The notes beneath the pieces were generated by a model that was not told the origin of the DNA, searched no databases, and saw nothing but the letters and a program-made list of their open reading frames with translations. A DNA stretch of 8,153 nt from Gammaproteobacteria bacterium (GTDB lineage Bacteria > Pseudomonadota > Gammaproteobacteria > PS1 > Pseudothioglobaceae). The stretch lies in the NCBI GenBank assembly GCA_028599035.1, contig JAQRMT010000066.1:1-8153 (forward strand). The letters are read 5' to 3'. Shown here piece after piece: positions 1 through 6,857 of this stretch; the stretch's first letter is position 1, and each line of letters opens with the position of its first letter. Position numbers and translations under genes: made by a program.

Positions 1-224
1 AACTTATTAAGATTAAAAAACTGAGAGATATAACTGGCAGATGTGCCAATTTTATCTGCCAATTCTTTTTGCGTCATTGAACGACTTTCTAGTGCTTGCT
101 CTATTTGAATTAGATACTGACTCATTAGGCCAAAAGCATTAGAATCAATTAAATCTTCCCCTGTCGGATTAAAAACATCGTGGAAAAAATCAACCACTTC
201 CTGGTCGGTGTATTTAGTAGTCAT
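1..224 (-). CDS. XRE-family helix-turn-helix protein, probable antitoxin (partial, 3' end off the left edge)
   Basis: The visible 74 codons hold an N-terminal segment of about 49 residues. A helix-turn-helix of the Cro/C1 (XRE) type follows, from about residue 50 (MTQKELADKIGTSASYIS), where recognition helices usually lie. Such proteins bind operator DNA, and as type II antitoxins they also neutralise the partner toxin and repress their own operon. The gene directly follows and overlaps a RelE/HigB-like gene, giving the toxin-first order typical of higBA. Two in-frame ATGs exist, at 230 and 224. I prefer 224 because the AGG upstream lies 9 bases from it but only 3 from the ATG at 230. The overlap with the toxin is then 11 bp. 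The C-terminus lies beyond the window, so total length is unknown. The HTH call is firm; the antitoxin role is inferred from context. Confidence 0.75.
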   Translation of the reverse strand, partial: MTTKYTDQEVVDFFHDVFNPTGEDLIDSNAFGLMSQYLIQIEQALESRSMTQKELADKIGTSASYISQFFNLNK

Positions 225-591
225 AGTCATTTACCTTGCTTATTAAATTTCTTGTTTCTTGTGTAAGTTTCGTTTGTTTTTTACTTGGTAGTAATTCGGA
301 TAATATTATGATTCTTGTTTTGTTTTCATCATAATCTTTGCAATAAATTCGTGCATTATTAAATTTTTTTCCTTTAAGTTTAATGGCAGTTATATTTTTA
401 ATGCTAGCATCATAATTTTCTGAACTGTAAACATCTTTTGCGGCTGTTCTCTCTTTGATTCTTAAAAAGATGATTCCCAATTTTTCTACGCCTGTTTCTT
501 TCAAAAATTCCATTATGTTATCTTTATTTTGTTCGTCAATATAAAATTCTATTTCACCATTATCGAATAATTTTACCTTATTTCTTTTCAT
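214..591 (-). CDS. HigB/RelE-like putative toxin of a type II toxin-antitoxin pair
   Basis: This is a 125-residue, lysine-rich protein. Its C-terminal half resembles the HigB/Gp49 branch of the RelE superfamily. A KGKKFNNARIYCKDYDENKT stretch (about residues 74-93) corresponds to the family's 'elRi..' strand. A hydrophobic IIILSEL strand and a basic KKQTK segment followed by a helix then match the usual 'llhgF.KK..kTp' tail. Family members are small ribosome-dependent mRNA interferases or related inhibitors. The frame is open to 645, but I start at 591: this ATG has an AGG six bases upstream that reuses the cysM stop codon, whereas the extra 18 residues would lie inside the cysM 3' end. Only 7 bp separate it from cysM, so co-transcription is likely. 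The overlap with an XRE gene supports the toxin role. Sequence resemblance alone is moderate, and toxicity is not shown. Confidence 0.62.
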   Translation of the reverse strand: MKRNKVKLFDNGEIEFYIDEQNKDNIMEFLKETGVEKLGIIFLRIKERTAAKDVYSSENYDASIKNITAIKLKGKKFNNARIYCKDYDENKTRIIILSELLPSKKQTKLTQETRNLISKVNDYDY

Positions 592-598
592 AATTAAC

Positions 599-1498
599 CT
601 ATAAGTTAATTTTTTTAAATAAGCCTGTAGAAAGATACCGATCACCTCGGTCGCAAGCGATGGTTACAATCACAGCATTGTTCACTTGTTTGGATAATTC
701 AATCGCAGCAGAGACTGCGCCACCACTGGATATTCCAGCAAAAATACCTTCTTGAGTGGCTAAATCTCGGGCGGTTTGTTCAGCAGCAGCTTGTGAGACA
801 TCCATTACTACATCAACCTTAGAAGCATCAAATATTTTAGGCAGATATGCTTTTGGCCAACGGCGAATGCCTGCAATTTTTGCCCCATCTTCGGGCTGCA
901 CGCCGATGATTTGAATGGCTGTATTTTTTGCTTTTAAGCTGTTTGACACGCCCATAATCGTGCCAGTCGTCCCCATGGCAGAGACAAAATGTGTGATTTC
1001 ACCCTCTGTATCTTGCCATATTTCCTCGGCAGTGGTGTGAATGTGTGCACCTGAATTATCTGCATTAGAAAATTGGTCAAGTTGCTTGCCTTGGCCGTCT
1101 TTTTCCATTTTATCAGCCAAATCTCTAGCGCCCTCCATTCCTGCCTCTTCACTGACTAAAATCAACTCAGCACCATACGCAGCCATCGCATCTCTCCGCT
1201 CTTGTGAAAGATTGTCAGGCATAATTAACAGCATTTTATATCCTCTAATCGCTGCCACCATTGCCAAGGCGATGCCCGTATTGCCACTGGTGGCTTCAAT
1301 CAGCGTATCACCTACGCTAATCTCACCACGCACTTCAGCTTGAGTAATCATATTAAACGCCGCCCGGTCTTTGACCGAACCCGCAGGGTTATTACCCTCA
1401 AGTTTAAGCAGGACAGTATTAGACGGATTAGGGTTAAGGCGTTGCAGGCGCACCAGTGGCGTGTTGCCAATAGTTTGTTCGATGGTTAAATAGTGCAT
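599..1498 (-). CDS. cysM: Cysteine synthase B (O-acetylserine sulfhydrylase B)
   Basis: This PLP-dependent fold-type II enzyme makes cysteine from O-acetylserine and sulfide; the CysM branch can also use thiosulfate to give S-sulfocysteine. The 299 residues match the usual CysM length (about 300). Visible hallmarks are EQTIGNTPLVRLQR near the N-terminus, the PLP lysine K43 in NPAGSVKDR, the phosphate/substrate loop TSGNTG (70-75), MPDNLSQERR, SAMGTTGTI, the CysM-typical GIRRWPKAYLP, and the C-terminal CDRGDRYLSTGLF. The last motif and GIRRWP favour CysM over CysK. The start at 1498 fits homologues and lies 13 bp inside the upstream DUF4276 gene, with an AGGGG about 10 bases upstream. Base composition is clearly richer in GC than the genes on both sides. 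It appears to be a core gene in the thrC-to-cysM run that has accessory genes before and after it. Confidence 0.96.
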   Translation of the reverse strand: MHYLTIEQTIGNTPLVRLQRLNPNPSNTVLLKLEGNNPAGSVKDRAAFNMITQAEVRGEISVGDTLIEATSGNTGIALAMVAAIRGYKMLLIMPDNLSQERRDAMAAYGAELILVSEEAGMEGARDLADKMEKDGQGKQLDQFSNADNSGAHIHTTAEEIWQDTEGEITHFVSAMGTTGTIMGVSNSLKAKNTAIQIIGVQPEDGAKIAGIRRWPKAYLPKIFDASKVDVVMDVSQAAAEQTARDLATQEGIFAGISSGGAVSAAIELSKQVNNAVIVTIACDRGDRYLSTGLFKKINL

Positions 1499-2046
1499 AA
1501 TTTTTTAACCCCTGAAAGTAATGTATTAAAACTAGCAGATGTATTGCTACCATCTAATTTTAAGTGGGGTGTTATTGCTTTTGAGCCTGATATAGGTTGA
1601 TATTTTTGATTAGTTATTTTTTTTAATTCTTGTTTTGCGTTAGCTAAATTATCGGCATTCTTAAATTTTTTAGATTGTTGAGAGTGTGTATTAGGTAGTT
1701 TTAAACCTTGCTCAACAGCCGCCAAATCCCCTAAGTAAAAATTTTCTAGTTCATGGCAGGCAATGCGAACAATGGATACATCTTTTTTACCACTTTCATT
1801 AACTTTACTTAATAATTTTTGTTTAACTTCAGTGCAAATAGCGCTATCTTGATCTCTGAGGATTAAAAAGTAAGTGTCTGGAATATTGTAATTTTGTATT
1901 TTTTTCTTTATTTGCTTATCTAAGTCGTTTTTTCCTTCAAAAGAAATAATTTGAGATAAACAACACTCATTAGGCAATATTTTTGGCAGGACAATTTGTA
2001 GCATTTCTTTTGCAGATTTTTCTTCGGTGAAACAGACTAGATTCAT
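1486..2046 (-). CDS. DUF4276 family protein, putative TOPRIM-like effector paired with an ATPase
   Basis: This is a 186-residue protein of the DUF4276 type, recognised from several family-like blocks. These are an N-terminal FTEEKSAKEML with E8/E9, an EGKNDLDKQI segment, the acidic strand LILRDQD (D65, D67), RIACHELENFYLGDL (E99, E101), and a C-terminal YQPISGSKAI...NTSASF block. An N-terminal Glu followed by a DxD strand is the layout expected of a TOPRIM-like metal site, so nuclease activity is a reasonable inference but is not proven. Its ATG overlaps the ATPase stop as ATGA, with an AGG 7 bases upstream, indicating translational coupling. The 3' end runs 13 bp into cysM. The gene is AT-rich (25% GC in the sampled stretch 1621-1680). 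DUF4276 proteins commonly accompany AAA_21-type ATPases. The family identification is confident; the biochemical role is unknown to me. Confidence 0.85.
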   Translation of the reverse strand: MNLVCFTEEKSAKEMLQIVLPKILPNECCLSQIISFEGKNDLDKQIKKKIQNYNIPDTYFLILRDQDSAICTEVKQKLLSKVNESGKKDVSIVRIACHELENFYLGDLAAVEQGLKLPNTHSQQSKKFKNADNLANAKQELKKITNQKYQPISGSKAITPHLKLDGSNTSASFNTLLSGVKKLCTI

Positions 2047-3230
2047 TGCTTACCTAACTTATCGAAAAATCCTTGTTTCCACAAATACCCCATTTTGTCG
2101 CCATTATCCATATAAGCTTTAATTTGCTCGTCTTCAGAGGTGCGTTTAATTGCCGTGTAGCCTTTATCTTTGACTAGTAAAAACACCTCATCAACCTCAA
2201 CAGCATTCAGAAAATCAGGGGAGTGCGTGGACACAAAAACCTGCTCACCTCGATTAGCATAGGCTCTAAATTCTTCTGCCAACTCTTCTAACAAATGTGG
2301 ATAAAGTTGATTCTCAGGCTCTTCAACACAGAGTAACGGGTAAGGTTTTGGGTCGTAGAGTAAAACCAAATAAGCCAACATTTTTATCGTGCCATCAGAG
2401 ATATGACGCACTAAAAATGGCTCATCAAAGGACACATCTTGGATTTTTAATAACACTTGCCCTGTTTCGATGGTTTTTGCTTCTACTTTGGAAATTCCTG
2501 GAATCCTTTGCTTTAAAGTTTCAATAATTGTATCCAGTGTTGATTTGTGATTTTTGTGTAAATAGTCAATGACATTGGATAAATTTTCACCCAAAGTGGA
2601 TAAATGTTCAGCATAATCTGCTTGTTGAATGTTTCGTGCTTCATTGATATGAATATCTGAAACATGCCAATTATCAATCAGTTCACTTAAAGCAATAACA
2701 GCTGGGAACTTTTCAAAATTTGCTAAACCTTTTACCGCTAGAATATCAGAAGATTTTAAGGTTTGATTTTCTCTATCTAATTCTTTAATGTTTATTGTGT
2801 CATCTAATTCATTCGTTACTGCATATCCTTCACCCTTACTAAATTCTAAAAATTTCCAAGGGTTTCCATATTGCCCTCTGCGATATTTAAGAATCTCTCT
2901 GTCAACAACAGCCTTACCATTTTCTTGTGCAATACTCAAACTATAAGTAATGATTGGGTTGTTTTTATAAGTATCTTTTGCTCTAAATTTTATTTCAAAT
3001 TCAATATTACCTTTGCAGCCACGACTGATGACTTCGTTAAACCCCCCTCGTTTGTTGAAGGCAGTATTTACATCAGTAGTAAGTGCATCTCTTAAAAAAC
3101 CAAAGACATTGAAAAGCGTGGTTTTTCCTGAACCATTTGCCCCAACAATCACACAAAATCTAGGAATATTCCGCATTTCAGCATCTTTAAACGCTTTAAA
3201 ATTTTTGATTTTTATAGATTCTATTTTCAT
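2043..3230 (-). CDS. AAA_21/RecF-SMC-like ABC-type ATPase, putative defence-module ATPase
   Basis: This 395-residue cytosolic ATPase has the ABC/SMC/RecF/OLD fold. It begins with the classic IKIKNFKAFKDAE strand and has Walker A GANGSGKT at 30-37. A signature-like SDGT lies at 278-281, Walker B LLCVEEPEN at 299-307 has E303/E304 as catalytic candidates, and the switch histidine is H336 in STHSPDFLNA. Its tail, GDKMGYLWKQGFF, is one I associate with ATPases encoded beside DUF4276 genes. There is no fused TOPRIM domain like that of OLD or GajA; the effector appears to be the separate downstream gene, overlapped by 4 bp. The start lies 5 bp after the thrC stop and has no clear Shine-Dalgarno, so translation may depend on termination at thrC. 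Sampled composition is very AT-rich (22% GC at 2941-3000). ATPase fold is certain; a phage-defence role is inferred from family habit and context. Confidence 0.9.
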   Translation of the reverse strand: MKIESIKIKNFKAFKDAEMRNIPRFCVIVGANGSGKTTLFNVFGFLRDALTTDVNTAFNKRGGFNEVISRGCKGNIEFEIKFRAKDTYKNNPIITYSLSIAQENGKAVVDREILKYRRGQYGNPWKFLEFSKGEGYAVTNELDDTINIKELDRENQTLKSSDILAVKGLANFEKFPAVIALSELIDNWHVSDIHINEARNIQQADYAEHLSTLGENLSNVIDYLHKNHKSTLDTIIETLKQRIPGISKVEAKTIETGQVLLKIQDVSFDEPFLVRHISDGTIKMLAYLVLLYDPKPYPLLCVEEPENQLYPHLLEELAEEFRAYANRGEQVFVSTHSPDFLNAVEVDEVFLLVKDKGYTAIKRTSEDEQIKAYMDNGDKMGYLWKQGFFDKLGKQ

Positions 3231-3235
3231 AACTT

Positions 3236-4300
3236 TTACATATTGTCTAAAATCGCATTTTTCACTTCTTCCATCACAGGATTAATGTTAATCATTTCAT
3301 CGGCGCATTGGGAGATAGCGGTATCAGGGTCTTTTAAGCCATGACCCGTTAGCGTGCAGACAATTTTAGAGCCTTCGGGGATTTTGCCACTTTTAATATC
3401 ACGCATTGCACCTGCAAGTGAAGTAGCTGATGCTGGTTCGCAGAAAATTCCTTCTTTTTCAGTTAATAGTTTTTGTGCGCTTAAAATAGCTTCATCGCTG
3501 AGTGCATCAAACCAGCCATTTGATTCTTTCTCAACTTCGTGCGCCAAATCCCAGCTTTGCGGGTGACCAATGCGAATAGCGGTGGCAATGGTTTCTGGAT
3601 TGTCTATCATCTTGCCTGCTTTAAATGGCGCAGAACCTGCTGCTTGGTATCCCACCATTACAGGTGTTTTAGCGGCTTTGCCATCTTGATGGTATTCCTT
3701 ATAACCCATCCAATGGGCAGAAATATTGCCTGCATTGCCCACAGGTAAGCAGTGATAATCAGGCGCATCACCTAACTCTTCTACAATCTCAAAAGCCGCC
3801 GTTTTTTGCCCTTGTAAACGAAAGGGATTGATTGAATTGACGATAGAGACGGGCGCATGATCGGCCACTTCCTTAACCAAGCGCATACCATCATCAAAAT
3901 TACCTTTGATTTGGATAATCACCGCACCGTGTATCATTGCTTGGGCGAGTTTTCCTAGTGCGATTTTTCCTTCAGGAATAAGTACAAATGCCTTAATACC
4001 AGCACGCGCCGCATAAGCCGCTGCTGATGCCGAAGTATTGCCAGTGGAGGCGCAAATAATCGCTTTAGAGCCAGCCTCAACTGCCTTGGTCACTGCCATA
4101 GTCATGCCACGGTCTTTAAATGAACCAGTCGGATTAAGTCCTTCGTATTTCACATAAATATCCACATCTTTACCCAGTAGAGCAGGAATGTTTTCTAAGC
4201 GAATAAGGGGCGTGTTGCCCTCGCCTAAACTGATGAATTTTGTATTTTCATCAACGGGTAATCTGTCTTGGTAATGGTTAATTAGTCCTGTATATCTCAT
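3236..4300 (-). CDS. thrC: Threonine synthase
   Basis: This PLP enzyme (fold type II) converts O-phospho-L-homoserine to threonine, the last step of the pathway. The 354-residue length fits the shorter class of threonine synthases rather than the E. coli-type enzyme of about 430. The PLP lysine is K62 in NPTGSFKDRGMTMAV, the phosphate-binding loop is STGNTSASAAAYA (85-97), and SINPFRLQGQKTAAFEI and the C-terminal CTLTGHGLKDPD are typical of the family. The preceding gene is hom, 12 bp away. A strong GAGGAG ribosome site (4308-4313, 7-base spacer) begins at the last base of the hom stop codon, so hom and thrC form a tight pair. The downstream ATPase gene begins only 5 bp after the stop. The start is secure because it is the first ATG after the ribosome site and gives the normal N-terminus. 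Confidence 0.96.
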   Translation of the reverse strand: MRYTGLINHYQDRLPVDENTKFISLGEGNTPLIRLENIPALLGKDVDIYVKYEGLNPTGSFKDRGMTMAVTKAVEAGSKAIICASTGNTSASAAAYAARAGIKAFVLIPEGKIALGKLAQAMIHGAVIIQIKGNFDDGMRLVKEVADHAPVSIVNSINPFRLQGQKTAAFEIVEELGDAPDYHCLPVGNAGNISAHWMGYKEYHQDGKAAKTPVMVGYQAAGSAPFKAGKMIDNPETIATAIRIGHPQSWDLAHEVEKESNGWFDALSDEAILSAQKLLTEKEGIFCEPASATSLAGAMRDIKSGKIPEGSKIVCTLTGHGLKDPDTAISQCADEMININPVMEEVKNAILDNM

Positions 4301-4307
4301 AATGTTT

Positions 4308-4313
4308 CTCCTC
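4308..4313 (-). promoter_or_regulatory. Strong ribosome-binding site of thrC
   Basis: On the minus strand GAGGAG stands 7 bases before the thrC ATG and shares one base with the hom TAG stop. It is the strongest Shine-Dalgarno in the window, fixes the thrC start and suggests high or coupled translation after hom. Confidence 0.8.
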
Positions 4314-5590
4314 TAATCTAATGCCTCTACATGGATGATTTTAACCGTTTCTTGGATAAAATCCTTCTTTTGAATGTCTATAACTGCCGCATTTATATCG
4401 CTAGTTTTCACTTGGCTGGTGATAATGGCAATGTGTGCGTTGTTTTGTGCATCAATTTGTTTTTGCACGACAGATTCTACGCTAATGTTGTGACTTGCAA
4501 GAATTGAAGTAATATCCGCCAATACACCCGCTTTATCGGTCGCTAATAAACGCAAGTAAAAAACACTTTCAATGTCATTTTGATTTTGGCTTGGTATTGC
4601 TTTGAGTGACTGCCAACCCAAAATATCATCACTCACCGTGCCTTTAATAACATCTACCAAATCAGCAATCACTGCACTCGCCGTAGCCTCATCGCCCGCA
4701 CCTGCGCCATAATAAAGTGTCGGCCCAACAGCATTGCCCTTAACTAATACAGCATTCATCACACCATCAACATTGGCCAATAAGCGTGATTTTGGAATTA
4801 GCGTTGGATGCACACGCATTTGTATTTCGCCATTAATATTTTTAGCAATACCCAAGTGTTTAATTGAATAGCCTAATTCAGTTGCAAACGCCACATCTTC
4901 GCCACTTATTTGACTAATCCCTTCAGTTGATACTTTATCGAATTGTAATTCACAGCCAAAAGCAATGGCGGCTAAAATAGCGAGTTTGTGAGCAGCGTCA
5001 ATACCCTCTACATCAAAAGTTGGGTCAGCCTCGGCATAGCCTAATTCCTGTGCTTCTTTTAATACATCGGCAAAATCCCTACCTTTATCACGCATCTCAG
5101 TGAGGATAAAATTGCCCGTGCCGTTGATAATACCAGCCACCATCTCGATTTGATTGGCGCTTAAGCCTTGCTCTAAGGATTTCAGAATAGGGATACCACC
5201 AGCCACTGCCGCCTCAAACAGCAAGTGTGATTTGTTGGCTTTCGCCAAGTTTAATAACTCATTACCATGCGTGGCAATGAGCGCCTTATTAGCCGTAATC
5301 ACATGTTTGCCATTCTTAATCGCCGTCGCAACTAACTCCTTAGCCAAACCTGTGCCACCCATCAGCTCTAAGACCACATCAATTGATGTGTTATTTACCA
5401 CTTCAAATGGGTCTTGTGTGAGTTGAATCCCCTCTGTTGAGCATATACGCGATTGATTAACCTTTCTAACCGCAGCGTGCGTTACTTGGATTTGCACGCC
5501 TGTGCGTCTGAATAATTCAGCCTGATTTTTTACCAAAACATTTACCACGCCACCACCAACAGTGCCCAACCCTAAAATCCCTATATTCAC
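4313..5590 (-). CDS. hom: Homoserine dehydrogenase (monofunctional, with C-terminal ACT domain)
   Basis: This enzyme reduces aspartate semialdehyde to homoserine with NAD(P)H, at the branch to threonine and methionine. The 425 residues carry an N-terminal Rossmann domain with GLGTVGGGVV (7-16) and TANKALIA with K102. The catalytic domain follows with INGTGNFILTEM (155-166) and GYAEADPTFDVEGIDAAHKL (184-203), which holds the expected catalytic acid and lysine. A C-terminal ACT domain (about 345-425, starting YLRLLATDKAGVLADI) points to allosteric control, most likely by threonine. No aspartokinase domain is fused to it, unlike E. coli ThrA. The initiation codon is GTG, chosen because the Rossmann strand begins immediately after it; only a weak GGA lies about 8 bases upstream. 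It heads the hom-thrC pair, and a TATAAT box lies in the 39-bp gap behind rppH. Confidence 0.97.
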   Translation of the reverse strand: MNIGILGLGTVGGGVVNVLVKNQAELFRRTGVQIQVTHAAVRKVNQSRICSTEGIQLTQDPFEVVNNTSIDVVLELMGGTGLAKELVATAIKNGKHVITANKALIATHGNELLNLAKANKSHLLFEAAVAGGIPILKSLEQGLSANQIEMVAGIINGTGNFILTEMRDKGRDFADVLKEAQELGYAEADPTFDVEGIDAAHKLAILAAIAFGCELQFDKVSTEGISQISGEDVAFATELGYSIKHLGIAKNINGEIQMRVHPTLIPKSRLLANVDGVMNAVLVKGNAVGPTLYYGAGAGDEATASAVIADLVDVIKGTVSDDILGWQSLKAIPSQNQNDIESVFYLRLLATDKAGVLADITSILASHNISVESVVQKQIDAQNNAHIAIITSQVKTSDINAAVIDIQKKDFIQETVKIIHVEALD

Positions 5591-5621
5591 AAGCTAAATC
5601 CGAATAAAAATTAAAGATAGA

Positions 5622-5627
5622 ATTATA
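5622..5627 (-). promoter_or_regulatory. Candidate -10 box of a hom-proximal promoter
   Basis: On the minus strand a perfect TATAAT sits just after the rppH stop codon, in the 39-bp gap before hom. Its position predicts a short leader of about 25 nt for hom. The -35 region lies in the rppH coding end and has no good TTGACA match (the bases 16-18 away are about CGGTTA), so this would be a weak or activator-dependent promoter. The short leader leaves no room for a threonine attenuator. The match could also be chance in AT-rich DNA. Confidence 0.4.
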
Positions 5628-5629
5628 CT

Positions 5630-6169
5630 TTATTTATTTAGGGTAACCGCTACACATTTAAGAGGTCTAGAGTATTGCGTAGGCACTTTGTGATTGTTAT
5701 TAAACAACACAGGCGCTAAAGACTTAAGCATATCTTCATAAATTGGCTGTTTGAAATTAACAACTACCTCAATGGGATGCCAATAATCCACCCACTTCCA
5801 GTCGTCAAACTCAATGTCTGAGTGCGTGTCTAACTTAATATTACTCTCTTCGGCAGTGAGTTTTAACAAGAACCAAACCTGTTTTTGACCAATACAAATC
5901 GGTTTTTGCTTGCGTCTTATATGGCGTTTTGGCAAGTCATAACGCAACCATTTTGGTGTTTTAGCAATCACAACCACATGTTCAGGAGAAAGCCCAGTTT
6001 CTTCATCAAGTTCACGAAACAAAGCCTCAAGCTCGGTTTCACCCCTATCAATACCACCTTGTGGTAGCTGCCAGGCATCTTGTTGGTGGCGTTTGGCTAA
6101 GAGTATTTGTCGCTTATCATTGGTAATGACAATACCAACATTGGCACGATATCCGTCTTTATCAATCAT
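5630..6169 (-). CDS. rppH: RNA 5'-pyrophosphohydrolase (Nudix)
   Basis: RppH removes pyrophosphate from the 5'-triphosphate end of transcripts, which opens them to RNase E-driven decay. The 179 residues begin with the characteristic MIDKDGYRANVGIVI and contain a complete Nudix box at 38-60 (G38, E44, R52, E53, E56, E57, G59 all present). Further family-specific blocks are WLRYDLPKR, KPICIGQKQVWFLL, FDDWKWVDYWHPI and VVNFKQPIY. The length fits the family (about 160-180). It starts 22 bp after the YccA-like gene with no obvious Shine-Dalgarno, although the N-terminus matches homologues exactly at this ATG. The gene probably shares a transcript with the YccA-like gene upstream and may read through into hom. 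Confidence 0.95.
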   Translation of the reverse strand: MIDKDGYRANVGIVITNDKRQILLAKRHQQDAWQLPQGGIDRGETELEALFRELDEETGLSPEHVVVIAKTPKWLRYDLPKRHIRRKQKPICIGQKQVWFLLKLTAEESNIKLDTHSDIEFDDWKWVDYWHPIEVVVNFKQPIYEDMLKSLAPVLFNNNHKVPTQYSRPLKCVAVTLNK

Positions 6170-6191
6170 TAATCAAGTTAGCAGTATGTGT

Positions 6192-6857
6192 TTAGTCGTC
6201 GCTGAAAGCGCCCAAGATGTGTAATAAACTAGCAAACATATTATGTAGTGCCAAGTATAAACCAACAGTTGCAGAAATATAATTGGTCTCACCACCGTTG
6301 ATAATCGCCGACATTTGCGATAGCATATAAGCACCCATTAACAACACCACAACAAACGAAATCGCCAAACTAACAAAAGAAGATTCAATCAAAAACACAT
6401 TCACCAAAGACAAAACAATAACACCAATCATGGCAAAAAATATCATACCATTTAAAAAACTAAAATCTTTTTTGGTGTTTTGCGCATAAAAACTAATAGC
6501 AAAAAACGACACACCCGTGCCAGTGAGCGCCTGCATAACTAAGCTAGCACCATTTGGCATTGCTAAATAATAAGCAAGCATTGGACCCAGCGAATAACCC
6601 AACAAACCAGCCACAGCAAAAGCCGTTAAGATCCCTTTGTTACTGTCTTGGGTTCTTGGTAATACAAACCAAATCACAGCGATAGCGGCGATTGAGCTTA
6701 CCATTGCCGAGCCAAAACCTGCCCCAGAAACAATCGAAAACCAAGAAGACAAACCACCAAACACCAGCGTGTATGAAAGCAGTCTCATAGTATCTGATAA
6801 AACCTTGTTTTTAACTTGAATGTTACTAATATTTGCTGTTGTTGAAAATGTACTCAT
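6192..6857 (-). CDS. yccA: Bax inhibitor-1/YccA family inner-membrane protein
   Basis: This 221-residue protein has seven hydrophobic segments (about 26-44, 49-66, 76-97, 105-125, 134-155, 161-180 and 192-215), the topology of the BI-1/YccA family. The C-terminal block, with GGETNYISATVGLYLALHNM followed by LLHILGAFSDD, closely resembles E. coli YccA, which is known as an FtsH substrate and modulator that can protect SecY from degradation. Other family members form pH-sensitive calcium leak channels, so exact function here is inferred. An AAGGA ribosome site lies 7 bases before the ATG. The gene is first of the minus-strand run and is transcribed away from murD. The symbol rests on resemblance rather than demonstrated orthology. 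Confidence 0.88.
   Translation of the reverse strand: MSTFSTTANISNIQVKNKVLSDTMRLLSYTLVFGGLSSWFSIVSGAGFGSAMVSSIAAIAVIWFVLPRTQDSNKGILTAFAVAGLLGYSLGPMLAYYLAMPNGASLVMQALTGTGVSFFAISFYAQNTKKDFSFLNGMIFFAMIGVIVLSLVNVFLIESSFVSLAISFVVVLLMGAYMLSQMSAIINGGETNYISATVGLYLALHNMFASLLHILGAFSDD

Noticed and set aside
592..645. N-terminal extension of the toxin gene by 18 residues (start at 645)
   Set aside because: The extension lies entirely in the cysM 3' end and its first residues look like a frame-shifted read of cysM. The ATG at 591 has its own well-spaced AGG.
1041..1343. Plus-strand open frame of 100 codons inside cysM
   Set aside because: It is antisense to a strongly conserved gene, has no recognisable motif and no ribosome site; it is a coding shadow.
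3013..3285. Plus-strand open frame spanning the ATPase start and the thrC end
   Set aside because: It lies opposite the conserved N-terminus of the ATPase, including the Walker A region, and has no family features. An antisense product is not supported.
599..4300. cysM and thrC as a recent tandem duplication
   Set aside because: Both are fold-type II PLP enzymes with SVKDR/SFKDR and SGNTG/TGNTS motifs, but they are anciently diverged with distinct family-specific blocks.
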